A stretch of 64,000 bases of DNA from Bacteroidota bacterium (GTDB lineage: Bacteria; Bacteroidota; Ignavibacteria; OLB7), in the NCBI GenBank assembly GCA_018266795.1, contig JAFDZV010000026.1:22941-86940 (forward strand), written 5' to 3'. Positions within the stretch are counted from its first letter, which is position 1; each line of letters begins with the position of its first letter. Both the position numbers and the translations under genes were made by a program. The notes below the pieces were generated by a model that was not told the DNA's origin, did not search any database, and saw nothing but the letters and a program-made list of their open reading frames with translations. This document shows, in pieces, positions 1-8,730 of the stretch.

Positions 1-22
1 CTACTGACTACTGACTACTGAC
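1..22. repeat. Heptanucleotide repeat, class A (window edge)
   Basis: Three perfect tandem copies of CTACTGA (on the minus strand TCAGTAG) lie just downstream of trpS and run off the window edge. The unit matches the degenerate TCAGTNG heptads at 40532-40629, 43711-43745 and 48884-48972. The array may extend further left. Confidence 0.75.
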
Positions 23-52
23 CTTCGTGGCCGTTGCCGGAAGTACCAGGCA

Positions 53-1087
53 CTACGCCACAACCAACCCCATCTTCTCCATCATCTCACGCACCTTCGG
101 GGCCGCAACGGAGCGGGCGCGCTCGGCACCGATCGCCAGCAGCCGGTCCAGTTCCGCCGGCTCCGCAATCAACTGATGATAGCGCTCGCGAATCGGCCCC
201 AGCTCCTCGATCACCACCTCGGCAACCCTCATCTTCAGATCGCCGTAGCCGCGGGCGCTCGCAAAGTCCGCAAGCACCTGTTCCTCGCTCCTCCCCGTGA
301 TCACCTTGTAGATGCCGAGGAGGTTGTTCACACCTGCGCGCTCGGGATCGTCGGAGAATCGGATCTCACCATGCGAGTCCGTCACGGCCCGCTTGAAGAC
401 GTATTCGATCTCCTTCGGCTCGTCCAGCAGGCGCACGGCATGCCCGCGAATGTGAGCGTTCGATCCGGACATCTTCCTGGAAGCATCGTCCAGCCCCATG
501 ATGCGCGCGCCCACCTTCGGAATCATCGGCTCGGGGATGGCGAATGTCTCGCCGTAGAGATGATTGAAACGTTCCCCGATATTGCGCGCCAGTTCCACAT
601 GCTGCTTCTGATCCTCCCCCACCGGCACCTCGTTGGCATCGTAGAGAAGAATATCCGCAGCCATCAGCACGGGATAATCCAGCAGTGCGGCGGAGACGCT
701 CTCCTGCCGCGCGGCCTTGTCCTTGAACTGGGTCATCTTCTGAAGCCAGCCCAATGGTGTCACGCAATTCAACAGCCAGCATCCTTCGGCGTGCGCCGCC
801 ACATGACTCTGGATGAAGAGTGAGCAGCGATCCGGGTTGATGCCCGCCGCGAGATACATGGCGGCGAACTCGCGCGTACGCTGCCGCAGGGCCGCGGGGT
901 CCTGCTGCACCGTAAGGCTGTGCAGATCCACGATGCAGAAGAAATTCTCCTTCTCATCCTGACCCTGCACCCACTGCTTCAGAGCACCCAGGTAGTTGCC
1001 GAGATGAAACGCCCCTGAGGGCTGCATCCCGCTGAACACGCGCGGGCGCCGGGCCGGTGTCTGGTTTGCGGTTGTCATGTCGTCCAT
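53..1087 (-). CDS. trpS: Tryptophanyl-tRNA synthetase
   Basis: This cytoplasmic class I aminoacyl-tRNA synthetase charges tRNA-Trp with tryptophan. The 344-residue length is normal for bacterial TrpRS. The HIGH-type signature is HLGN (residues 28-31) in the context GAFHLGNY, and the KMSKS loop reads KMSGS (205-209), a usual TrpRS variant. The Trp-pocket context PVGEDQKQH (155-163) is also present. An ATG nine bases further in (1078) is an equally possible start, since neither has a strong ribosome binding site. It is a single gene on the minus strand followed by a heptad repeat. A housekeeping function is certain at family level. Confidence 0.97.
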   Translation of the reverse strand: MDDMTTANQTPARRPRVFSGMQPSGAFHLGNYLGALKQWVQGQDEKENFFCIVDLHSLTVQQDPAALRQRTREFAAMYLAAGINPDRCSLFIQSHVAAHAEGCWLLNCVTPLGWLQKMTQFKDKAARQESVSAALLDYPVLMAADILLYDANEVPVGEDQKQHVELARNIGERFNHLYGETFAIPEPMIPKVGARIMGLDDASRKMSGSNAHIRGHAVRLLDEPKEIEYVFKRAVTDSHGEIRFSDDPERAGVNNLLGIYKVITGRSEEQVLADFASARGYGDLKMRVAEVVIEELGPIRERYHQLIAEPAELDRLLAIGAERARSVAAPKVREMMEKMGLVVA

Positions 1088-1403
1088 TGGTCCAATGTAC
1101 TGGGTTCGATATTCACGATCTCACGTAAGAGTTCCAAACACAACCGGACGGCAATGGCCTGCCTTCAGGCCCTGCAGCGACAAGAGGTAGGAACTCGTGG
1201 GACGTCCATCCGCCGGACACGGGTTACCGGCATCCGACGAGAAAATGCATGCCGCGGGGCCATCGCCGCAACGATCACATGGATCGGTGACGAGAGGGCG
1301 CAGGCGGCGGGCGCCGTTGTCCGGAGTGTATTCCAGTGAGCGGCCTTTCGCGCTCCCGCTGAACCGGTGCGCGACGTTCGAGGCACGGTTTGCGGCAATC
1401 GGT
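1088..1403. other. Intergenic gap, no gene seen
   Basis: About 316 bases separate trpS from the DinB-like gene. Short open frames on both strands here are Arg-rich and show no family resemblance. I see no strong terminator, repeat or RNA gene. Confidence 0.5.
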
Positions 1404-1937
1404 TCAGTGTGATGGCGCGGTCTCTTGCACGCGGCGCAGTTGCTCTACGTGCCACTCCTCGTGCACGGTGATCATGCGCAGCCAGCCGAGCCCGGTAAGC
1501 GGACCGTAGAAGGGATGATCCATGGTGGCAGCCCCCTCGAGATCCGACCGGTGTTCCCCGATGGCCTGAAGAAGCTCCATGCGGGAAATGCTCAACAGGT
1601 CCATGATGTCACGGCGCGCAGCATCGGCCGGCGGCGTAACGCTGGCCGGCGCGATCATGCGTCCGTCCTCGCGACGCCGCCCCTGCGGCACCTGCACCTG
1701 AAGCTGGGTACCGCGCTGCGAAGCAACACCCAGCATCCGCACGATGCGGGCGGTCCCCTTCTCCACCATGCCGATGTGATGCGCAATCATTCCGGCGCTC
1801 CATACTTCCTGATCGGGCCGCCAGACGAACTGATCGTCGCTCAGCACGGCGAGGATGGAGAGGAGTTCGCCGCGCGAGGCGGCCAGGCGCGCAAGGCAGG
1901 CGTCGGCATCGCCAACGCCGTCGAGATGTTCAATCAT
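1404..1937 (-). CDS. DinB-superfamily protein
   Basis: A 177-residue protein of the DinB/YfiT-like four-helix-bundle superfamily, many of whose members bind a divalent metal and act as thiol-dependent transferases or have no known reaction. Visible family marks are the first-helix His pair in AGMIAHHIGMVE and the C-terminal HEEWHVEQL, which gives the H-x3-H ligand pattern. The start chosen (MIEHLDG) overlaps the lysA stop by eight bases, suggesting translational coupling. An upstream start at 1967 would lie deeper within lysA and is less likely. The substrate is unknown. A second, distant DinB protein lies at 30418-30906. Confidence 0.8.
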   Translation of the reverse strand: MIEHLDGVGDADACLARLAASRGELLSILAVLSDDQFVWRPDQEVWSAGMIAHHIGMVEKGTARIVRMLGVASQRGTQLQVQVPQGRRREDGRMIAPASVTPPADAARRDIMDLLSISRMELLQAIGEHRSDLEGAATMDHPFYGPLTGLGWLRMITVHEEWHVEQLRRVQETAPSH

Positions 1938-3183
1938 GATGTGGCTCCATCGGAGTGAACGCATCAACCGGCAACGGTATCTGCGTGGCCAGGATGTCGT
2001 CCAGCGTCTCGCGCCGGCGAATCAGGTGCGCAACGCCCTCCAGCATCATCACTTCCGCAGGCCGCGGGCGCGAGTTGTAGTTGCTGGACATCGCGAAGCC
2101 GTATGCGCCGGCGTTGCGGATCGCGAGCACGTCCCCCTCCATCGTCTCGGCCAGCCTTCTGTCCGTGCCGAACGTATCGGTCTCGCAGATGCATCCAACC
2201 ACCGTGTAGATCCGTTCGATCCCTCCCAGCCTGTCCGCATTCACGATGGTGTGATAGGAGTTGTAGAGCATCGGCCGGATAAGATGATGCAGGCCGGAGT
2301 CCGTGCCGATGAAGACACATGACGGCGTCTGCTTCAACACCGTCGCAGTGGTGAGCAGGAATCCGGATTCACTCACAAGGAACTTGCCGGGCTCGAACCA
2401 GAGCTCCAGATCGCGCCCGTAGTCGTAGCAGAACGCGAGGAAGCGTTCGGTGAGACGGCGGCCAAGCGTCTCCACATCGGTGGAAACGTCGTCCGGCTTG
2501 TACGGCACCTTGAAGCCGCTGCCGAAATCGATGAAGCGAAGATCGGGGAAGTCCACGGCGTGATCGAACAGGATCTCCGCACCCGTAAGGAAGGTCTCGG
2601 CATCCAGGATATCGCTGCCGGTATGCATGTGCAGCCCGGTGATGTTCATGCCGTAGGCCTGAACGATCCGGAGGATGTGCCGCATCTGATGTATGGAGAT
2701 CCCGAACTTGGAATCGATGTGGCCCGTCTGGATGTGCGCATTGCCGCCGGCCAGGATGTGCGGATTGATCCGGATGGCGCACGGCACCGATGCATACTTC
2801 TGCCCGAAACGCTCCAGCACGGAGATGTTGTCGATGTTGACAAGCACACCGAGTTCCACCGCCCGCTCGATCTCGGAGAACGCCACACAGTTCGGCGTGT
2901 AGAGGATCTCGGAGGCGGGCACGCCGCAGCGCATCGCCAGATCGATCTCGTGAATCGAGACGGCGTCGATCCCGGCGCCGAGCGAATGCAGCAGGCGAAT
3001 CATCGCCATGTTGCTGTTCGCCTTGCACGCATACAGCAGCCGATGCCTGAGCCCGGAGAAGGCGGAGTCCAGCCGGTTGAATTGCCGGCGCACCGTGGAT
3101 GCATCGTAGACATAGAGCGGACTGCCGAACTCCTCGACGAGAGAACGGGCAGTGCGACCGCCGATTTCGAGAACGTTGTTCAT
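1930..3183 (-). CDS. lysA: Diaminopimelate decarboxylase
   Basis: This PLP-dependent fold-type III decarboxylase performs the last step of lysine synthesis, meso-diaminopimelate to L-lysine plus CO2. The protein has 417 residues. The PLP lysine is K54 in YACKANSN. HMHTGS (185-190), the glycine loop GSGF (221-224) and EPGK (264-267) bind the cofactor phosphate region. CE (333-334) is the catalytic Cys and Glu supplied across the dimer interface, and YGF (361-363) follows. These residues favour LysA over ornithine/arginine decarboxylases, although carboxynorspermidine decarboxylase is a more distant relative. The DinB-like gene follows with overlapping codons. Confidence 0.93.
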   Translation of the reverse strand: MNNVLEIGGRTARSLVEEFGSPLYVYDASTVRRQFNRLDSAFSGLRHRLLYACKANSNMAMIRLLHSLGAGIDAVSIHEIDLAMRCGVPASEILYTPNCVAFSEIERAVELGVLVNIDNISVLERFGQKYASVPCAIRINPHILAGGNAHIQTGHIDSKFGISIHQMRHILRIVQAYGMNITGLHMHTGSDILDAETFLTGAEILFDHAVDFPDLRFIDFGSGFKVPYKPDDVSTDVETLGRRLTERFLAFCYDYGRDLELWFEPGKFLVSESGFLLTTATVLKQTPSCVFIGTDSGLHHLIRPMLYNSYHTIVNADRLGGIERIYTVVGCICETDTFGTDRRLAETMEGDVLAIRNAGAYGFAMSSNYNSRPRPAEVMMLEGVAHLIRRRETLDDILATQIPLPVDAFTPMEPHHD

Positions 3184-3204
3184 TGCGCTGACTCGCGATG
3201 CGTG

Positions 3205-4668
3205 CTAGAAGTGGAGCGCGGCCCCGATCTGGAGATCGCCGCCATCGAACGTAACGTCGTACGCCTGATGGCGCCTGACGACGTACTGGGGCGACGTTGC
3301 GCTCAGCATTTCAACGGAATCTATGTGTTGCGATGGGTGATCCGCAAGATGCGCCTGCACTCGCAACGAGAGATTACGATTCAGATAGAACGATGCGCTT
3401 CCTTCCACCATCGGGCCAAGCGTCACATAGCCCTCATGGGTTGTGCTGTAGGTCAACGGGGAGCCGGGGGACGTAAGATGACGGTCAACACCGATAACAT
3501 GTACGGCAAGGCCCGCTCCAACTGCCAGCTCGATCCTGGCCCATGTGTTCGCGAAGTGCGCATCGGGCTTGAATATCAGCAGCTCGGCCATTGCAAAACC
3601 CGTATTGTCCGTGGATCGCTCGTAGTCTTTCAACGTATCGGGCGTCGAATCGAAATGAACGGGAATGGCATAGGAGAGGCCAACGCGCAATCTGGAGAAC
3701 AGGCTATAGTCCACGCCGACCTGAAAGCGTGCGCCCCCGGGCACCAGAAGCGGGATCACCTTGTCCGGTGGCGGATAGAACGGCTGCGGCAGCCATGTCT
3801 TCAGAACAAACGAACCATTTGCCGCAGGCGTTGCAAGCGCAGACGTCACCGAGATCTGCCACCGCGGTACCGATCCCATCCGCTCGTACTCCTCCATCGT
3901 CAATTGCGGTGGAAGCTCGGCAACACGGATTCCATGAATGCTGTCGAGCGCGGCAACAAGCTCCGGGGCTCGCGGCGACGTATAGAGTCCGCTCGATGCG
4001 AGATGTGGGAACAGATGCTTCAGATAGATCGAATCGTTGCCGCCAACCGGAATATCCAGGCTGCTGATCAGATGCGCGAAGTACACATGCGGGTCCTCCA
4101 CTCTCATCAGATCAGCAATCGGTACCGCCCGCGCCCGCTTGATGGCCTCCATCGGTGCCCAGCGGTCCAGATCCGGAGCAACGATCAGAGCGCTGGAATC
4201 CACATAGACGAGCATGCCGGTAAACTGTTCGCTGCGCGTCGTGATCTTCAGGCGTATCCAGTCGGACTCGATCGGATTCGTAGGATGCACGAGCCAGGAG
4301 ATGTCGCTCCAAACCGGCGCTTCGCGATCGCCCGCAAGCGCATACTCATACCCGTCGACATAGGCGCGCATCTTGGAGAGCACGGCCTTCGGGAACGTGA
4401 TCACGGTATCCCTCATCCCGCCGGACGGCTCGCGAACCGTCACCACCGCCCGAATGCTTCCACCGCCGTCATCGTGGAAGGAGGCGTGATCGAAGCGGTC
4501 CACATTCGGAAACAGCCCGAAGTAGTCACGCTCCTCGCGGCTCACCTCCGCGCCCACGCGATTGCTGAGCACAACGGCATCGCCGGCACGCTGTGCATGC
4601 ATTGATGATGAATACGACAGGAACATGCTCAGCACGATGAGCACGGCAACGCTTGAACGGTTGTACAT
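3205..4668 (-). CDS. Secreted paralogue 1, YFGLFP family
   Basis: This 487-residue protein of unknown function is the third member in transcription order of a tandem family (with 4860-6260 and 6605-8113). Translation is taken from the ATG giving MYNRSSVAVLIVL, a signal peptide ending near HAQ. After the signal comes VVLSNRVGAEVS, then the family hallmark YFGLFPNVDRF. A second shared block is VGGNDSIYLKHLFPHL followed by PRAPELVAAL. The C-terminal third has alternating hydrophobic and aromatic residues and ends IGAALHF, as outer-membrane barrels do. The family probably combines a periplasmic N-terminal domain with a small barrel or envelope anchor. In-frame sequence upstream of the chosen start is an antisense-like frame over the next gene and is not counted. 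The start lacks a clear ribosome binding site. Confidence 0.75.
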   Translation of the reverse strand: MYNRSSVAVLIVLSMFLSYSSSMHAQRAGDAVVLSNRVGAEVSREERDYFGLFPNVDRFDHASFHDDGGGSIRAVVTVREPSGGMRDTVITFPKAVLSKMRAYVDGYEYALAGDREAPVWSDISWLVHPTNPIESDWIRLKITTRSEQFTGMLVYVDSSALIVAPDLDRWAPMEAIKRARAVPIADLMRVEDPHVYFAHLISSLDIPVGGNDSIYLKHLFPHLASSGLYTSPRAPELVAALDSIHGIRVAELPPQLTMEEYERMGSVPRWQISVTSALATPAANGSFVLKTWLPQPFYPPPDKVIPLLVPGGARFQVGVDYSLFSRLRVGLSYAIPVHFDSTPDTLKDYERSTDNTGFAMAELLIFKPDAHFANTWARIELAVGAGLAVHVIGVDRHLTSPGSPLTYSTTHEGYVTLGPMVEGSASFYLNRNLSLRVQAHLADHPSQHIDSVEMLSATSPQYVVRRHQAYDVTFDGGDLQIGAALHF

Positions 4669-4859
4669 GCCTGGAGGGTATGGATTGATCCGACGTGAGA
4701 CCTCGATGCACGTTCGCCGGATGCATGCGTGAAGCCTCGGGAATTCCTGATGAACGATCGGGCGCCGTTCGCCTGACATCGCGTGCGCACCCCGGTGACT
4801 GCGCACGCTGCCCGGAGATGCGGGCGGGAGATCTGTCCCGAATCCGGGCGCGGCGATCC

Positions 4860-6260
4860 TCAAAGATGAACGCCAACGCCGATCGCGAGCTCCGCATGCG
4901 ATAGATTCAGGCTGTACGGATAATGTGTCCCGATCTGGCCCATCCGCACCATCGGAAAGATCATCGCGCGGCACTCCGTGTCGAGCGAGAAACGGTTCGA
5001 AAGGAAGAAGCGCACATCCGACGTGAGCACCCCGCCGAATACCGTCCTGCCGAGGGTGAATCGATTGTCCGTCCACTCTACCGCCTCCCGGCTCAACCAC
5101 TGCACGGCCGGCCCGATACCGAACCCGGCCTCGATACGGTCGGCATCCGTGAACGCAATCGCCGGCACCGTGAAGATCATCCAGCGGAACGAAAGCGCGA
5201 TCGTCTGCGCAGAGATGGACTCGTAGTCCGATAGATTGAGCGCCTTGTCCGAACTCGCGGACGCGAACGACACCGAGACCCCAAGACGAAACGAGGGGAA
5301 CAGATCGTACTCCAGTCCGAAGAGAGGAAGGCACTTGCCCGGTACGTTGACGTAGTCGACTTCCTCGACGTATTCCGGTGTGATGTAACCGTACACGGAT
5401 ACCGGATTCCCGCCCATGATCTGAGCCAGGCACGACAGGTGGAGGCCATACGTTCGATGCGCCTCATGAAAGGCCGCAACGGTAACTGTTGGGGACGCCG
5501 TGTCGTGCAGGGCCCCCTCCGCATCCCGTATCAAACGAGACAGCTCCGGCGACGGGTACGGTGAATAAACGCTGACGGAACGCAGATGGTCCAGAAGATA
5601 ATCGCGGTAGATCGTATCGTTTCTCCCAACAGTCATGTCGCCATCGCCGAATCCACGTGCTCCCCAGTCCGGATTGTCGCTGATGCGAACGATATCACGA
5701 GGTCGAAGCACCGTCACCCATTTCATGAATGAGTCGCGATCCGCTCTGAACCCCACAGGACCGATCACCAACGAGGAAACGTCAGCATACACCGGCACGC
5801 CTTGAACGATGCCGCCGCCTGCAACTTCAATCGTCAGTTGCGGGCCGTCCACGGTGAACAGGTTCACCGGGCGCGCAAGGCCCCGGATACTGGCCCCGCC
5901 CGATTCGGCAGAGTCTCGGTAGAAACGCCCCTCGAACCCGTTCACGTATCTGCCGAGCACTGCATACGCCGTACGCGACAACACAACGACGGTATCCTCC
6001 TGCCGGGGTTCGGCGGACCGCCTGATTATCGCCTTCACCGAGTCCCCGCTGCCTACGAAGAGCGCGGATGCGTACCGGTCAACGTTGGGGAACAATCCGA
6101 AGTACGCCCGCTCCAGCGGCGATATCACCGTGCCCAGGCGCGGGCTCAATTGCAGTGTGTCCTGCGCCGGCAACGATGCCGCACACAGAACGGAAAGAAT
6201 AGTCGGGGCAAGCAGCCAGGCCGCACGCCGGCTTGAAGAGGGAAAACAATGGTTCGTCAT
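4860..6260 (-). CDS. Secreted paralogue 2, YFGLFP family
   Basis: The middle paralogue, about 466 residues, starting at MTNHCFPSS (an ATG five codons further upstream, at 6275, is possible). A hydrophobic signal segment (AAWLLAPTILSVLCAASLPAQ) precedes DTLQLSPRLGTVIS and the hallmark ERAYFGLFPNVDRY. The blocks LARPVNLF, VGRNDTIYRDYLLDHL and YPSPELSRL align with the other two copies. The carboxy end LAIGVGVHL is again barrel-like. Compared with its neighbours the central region has extra cysteines (LHLSCLAQ, PGKCLPLF). The function is unknown. Tandem duplication followed by divergence is the simplest origin. Confidence 0.75.
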   Translation of the reverse strand: MTNHCFPSSSRRAAWLLAPTILSVLCAASLPAQDTLQLSPRLGTVISPLERAYFGLFPNVDRYASALFVGSGDSVKAIIRRSAEPRQEDTVVVLSRTAYAVLGRYVNGFEGRFYRDSAESGGASIRGLARPVNLFTVDGPQLTIEVAGGGIVQGVPVYADVSSLVIGPVGFRADRDSFMKWVTVLRPRDIVRISDNPDWGARGFGDGDMTVGRNDTIYRDYLLDHLRSVSVYSPYPSPELSRLIRDAEGALHDTASPTVTVAAFHEAHRTYGLHLSCLAQIMGGNPVSVYGYITPEYVEEVDYVNVPGKCLPLFGLEYDLFPSFRLGVSVSFASASSDKALNLSDYESISAQTIALSFRWMIFTVPAIAFTDADRIEAGFGIGPAVQWLSREAVEWTDNRFTLGRTVFGGVLTSDVRFFLSNRFSLDTECRAMIFPMVRMGQIGTHYPYSLNLSHAELAIGVGVHL

Positions 6261-6604
6261 GATGATGCCATGCATTGGGTTACGGAAATCAGGTGCATTG
6301 TCATCGCGGTGGCTCGATATCCAGGCGATGTGCTCCACGTTGTGGTCGTACCCAATCACACAGCGAGTGGCGCAGGAAGATACTGGAATGCAATCGTCAT
6401 ATGCCAGCACGGAATGCATCTTACCGGCGGCTGCAATCGGACCGGCTCAGGGGGGGGGAGGCTGGCAGCGGGCATACCGGCGGAAGGCAGCGCCGGGGAA
6501 TCCACGGATCCGCCCCTCCGTTGAGAAGGCCGCCGCATCACGGCATCCGCATCACGGCCGCAGAACGCACGGCCTGCCAGGTCGAGCGGCGGACGAATGA
6601 ACGC
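6261..6604. other. Intergenic gap with G9 tract and short direct repeat
   Basis: The 344 bases between paralogues 2 and 3 contain a run of nine G (6450-6458) and a 15-bp-spaced direct repeat CCGCATCACGG near 6532 and 6547. I see no gene. Confidence 0.5.
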
Positions 6605-8113
6605 CTACAGATGGACGCGCAGCCCGATGCCGACCTCGGGCCGCGACAGCTTTATATCGAACGCAGCATGCGATGCCAGCACAAGGTCCGGAGCGTTTGG
6701 ATGCGTGATCGTGAGCGTATCGGATTTCACCGTCGGGAAGATGTAGTAACGCCCCTCCAGGTTGATCGAGACCATATCGCTCACATAGTAATCCACGCCC
6801 GCCAGCACGGCCCAGCCGAGCACCGTCTTCGAGATGGTGAAGATCTGATAGAAGTTGTTGCTCCCCGGGGACTGGAGCGCCGCGTCGCGCTCGAGAAACT
6901 GGCATGCAAGGCCGGCGCCAACCGAGATGTCGAACCGGTCCGCAGTCGAATACTTGAACCGGCTGCTGGTAAGAGGAAGATATCGCAGGCTCAGCAGGCC
7001 GGTTGCCCCATACTTCGTCTCGTAGTCGCGCACGGTGTCCGTCGGGGCATTGCTGGAGATCCATTCTCCCCACAGACCAAGCCGCAGCGACGATGCGAGA
7101 TCGTACTCGACGCTGGCAACCGGCAGCATCGTTCCCGTTGGACGCACCTGCGCCGAGGCAAAGAGCGAGCCATCGTGCATGGACTTGTAGACATCCTCAT
7201 GCAGATCGCCAATCACCGGATAGTAGAGGCCGATATGCATCGAGGCGCGCGCGTGCGCGGCCTCGAACGCCTCGACGCCAACGGGCGCTGCGCCGCCGGA
7301 TTGCTCCGCCCGGTTCGCCTTCTGTATGGCCCGAAGAAGCTCCGGCGACGGATATGGATAGAAGACGGCGCGCCACGACAGATAATCGAGCCCCTCGGTG
7401 CGGTAGACCGCGGCATTGCGGCCGACCGGCAGATCCACATCGTTGAACATGTGCCCGATCGTGCCGCGGACATCGTGCAGACGGAGGATGTTCCCCGGCA
7501 CCAGCACCTGCACGCTCTCCACGTCACCAGGCCTGTAGGCCAGAAAGTGCGGCACGCCCAGAACGATCACGCTGTCGTCCGCATACACGAGCGATCCGCT
7601 CACAACGCGTCCGTCCGCCATCTCGGCCTCCAGCGGAAGGGCGTCCTCCTGAAACAGGTTCACCGGACGTGCCAGATGCCGGATACTTTTTCCGCTCGCC
7701 GTCGAGGAGTCCTTGTAGAAGAGCGACTCGAACTCGTTGACGTAGACGCGGAGAAGATTGAACGCCCGGAGCGACATCGTAATCGTTGTATCGAACGGAC
7801 GCCCGGCATCGTTCCCGGATATGACGGCGCGCATCGTGGAGTCGCTCGCCTTCACGATGTGGGCCGTCCGGAACCCCTCCACCGTTGGGAACAGTCCGAA
7901 GTACGCCCGTTCCGAAGCGGAGATCTCCTCGCCAACCCGCTCGCTCAGTACAACCTTCTCCTGGCCGTAGGCATGGATTGAAGCGCACAGAAGCAGAGCA
8001 ACGGCAATTGTGCCGCGAAGAGATGTGATGGCGATGCGTGCAACGGAGCGTTGAACGCCGCGGCGGCCGTGCAACGGTCCGCCGACCGGCGGATGAATGG
8101 AATGAATGTTCAT
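6605..8113 (-). CDS. Secreted paralogue 3, YFGLFP family
   Basis: This 502-residue protein is the first of the tandem family in transcription order. The start chosen gives MNIHSIHPPVGG, with a somewhat long n-region before the hydrophobic stretch (GTIAVALLLCASIHAYGQ). Mature sequence begins EKVVLSERVGEEIS and then ERAYFGLFPTVEGF. LARPVNLFQEDALPLEAEM and VGRNAAVYRTEGLDYL followed by YPYPSPELL are shared with paralogue 2. The carboxy end GIGLRVHL fits a barrel. It is closer to paralogue 2 than to paralogue 1, judged by these blocks. No known domain is recognised. An outer-membrane or surface role is an inference from the signal peptide and the terminal beta pattern. Confidence 0.75.
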   Translation of the reverse strand: MNIHSIHPPVGGPLHGRRGVQRSVARIAITSLRGTIAVALLLCASIHAYGQEKVVLSERVGEEISASERAYFGLFPTVEGFRTAHIVKASDSTMRAVISGNDAGRPFDTTITMSLRAFNLLRVYVNEFESLFYKDSSTASGKSIRHLARPVNLFQEDALPLEAEMADGRVVSGSLVYADDSVIVLGVPHFLAYRPGDVESVQVLVPGNILRLHDVRGTIGHMFNDVDLPVGRNAAVYRTEGLDYLSWRAVFYPYPSPELLRAIQKANRAEQSGGAAPVGVEAFEAAHARASMHIGLYYPVIGDLHEDVYKSMHDGSLFASAQVRPTGTMLPVASVEYDLASSLRLGLWGEWISSNAPTDTVRDYETKYGATGLLSLRYLPLTSSRFKYSTADRFDISVGAGLACQFLERDAALQSPGSNNFYQIFTISKTVLGWAVLAGVDYYVSDMVSINLEGRYYIFPTVKSDTLTITHPNAPDLVLASHAAFDIKLSRPEVGIGLRVHL

Positions 8114-8244
8114 GATCTCGTGAACGAAAATCGGAGTGGGGCATCGCTCCGCGTGAACCGGGCGAGCGGCCGGGCGCTCGCAGCATTGAAGGATGTCCCT
8201 GATACTCCCTGGGCGGAAGATACAGAGCATGTACACTCAATACA

Positions 8245-8577
8245 TCACGCAGGATACTGGTATGCCCCATCGGCGTCCGGCTTCAACGGCTCCACGCCGG
8301 TAACCGCGTCCAGATTGAGCCGGCCGTAGATATGCGGGAACAGTTCGCCGTGCGCCGGCTCGTACTTCAACTCGCTCCGAAGCAGGGCGGGATCGATGGC
8401 GAGGAGCAGCACGCCCGACACGCCCCGGTAGAAACGATTCAGGCTCCGCGCAACCTGCGCCACTGTTGAACAGTGAATGAACCCTTCGCTCAGGAGGGAG
8501 TCGGCAGCATACTCGCCGGCGGCCCGGGCCTCCTGCCAGCGTTCGGGAAGAGTGATATGATAGATGGTCTGGTTCAT
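8245..8577 (-). CDS. DUF952 family protein
   Basis: A 110-residue protein of the DUF952 family, found in many bacteria with no proven reaction. The family pattern is clear: YHIT near the start, EGFIHCST in the first third, LLLAIDP in the middle, then YEPAHGELFPHIYGRLNLDAV. The start at MNQTIYHIT fits the family length. The conserved His of FIHCS and the His/Glu of HGELFPHIYG are the likely functional residues. It lies just downstream of paralogue 3's promoter side and is divergent from the osmoprotectant transporter operon, with about 150 bases between for both promoters. Confidence 0.88.
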   Translation of the reverse strand: MNQTIYHITLPERWQEARAAGEYAADSLLSEGFIHCSTVAQVARSLNRFYRGVSGVLLLAIDPALLRSELKYEPAHGELFPHIYGRLNLDAVTGVEPLKPDADGAYQYPA

Positions 8578-8730
8578 CTCGATGTTTGCATCGATGGGTT
8601 GGGAACTGTTCGTGCGCCGCACGAAACGGCGGCCAAGATAGCGCAATCGCGGAGAGGCACCAGCGTATCGATTATTCGATGCAATCCCCTATGTTCGCGC
8701 ACTGTAGAAAGCCGCATTCATCTGCCCGCC

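Noticed and set aside
2560-4605. Long plus-strand open frame over lysA and paralogue 1
   Set aside because: It is the antisense frame of two well-supported minus-strand genes in GC-rich DNA; residues are low-complexity and match no family.
4669-5433. In-frame N-terminal extension of paralogue 1
   Set aside because: It runs antisense-like over paralogue 2; the signal peptide begins at 4668 and defines the start.
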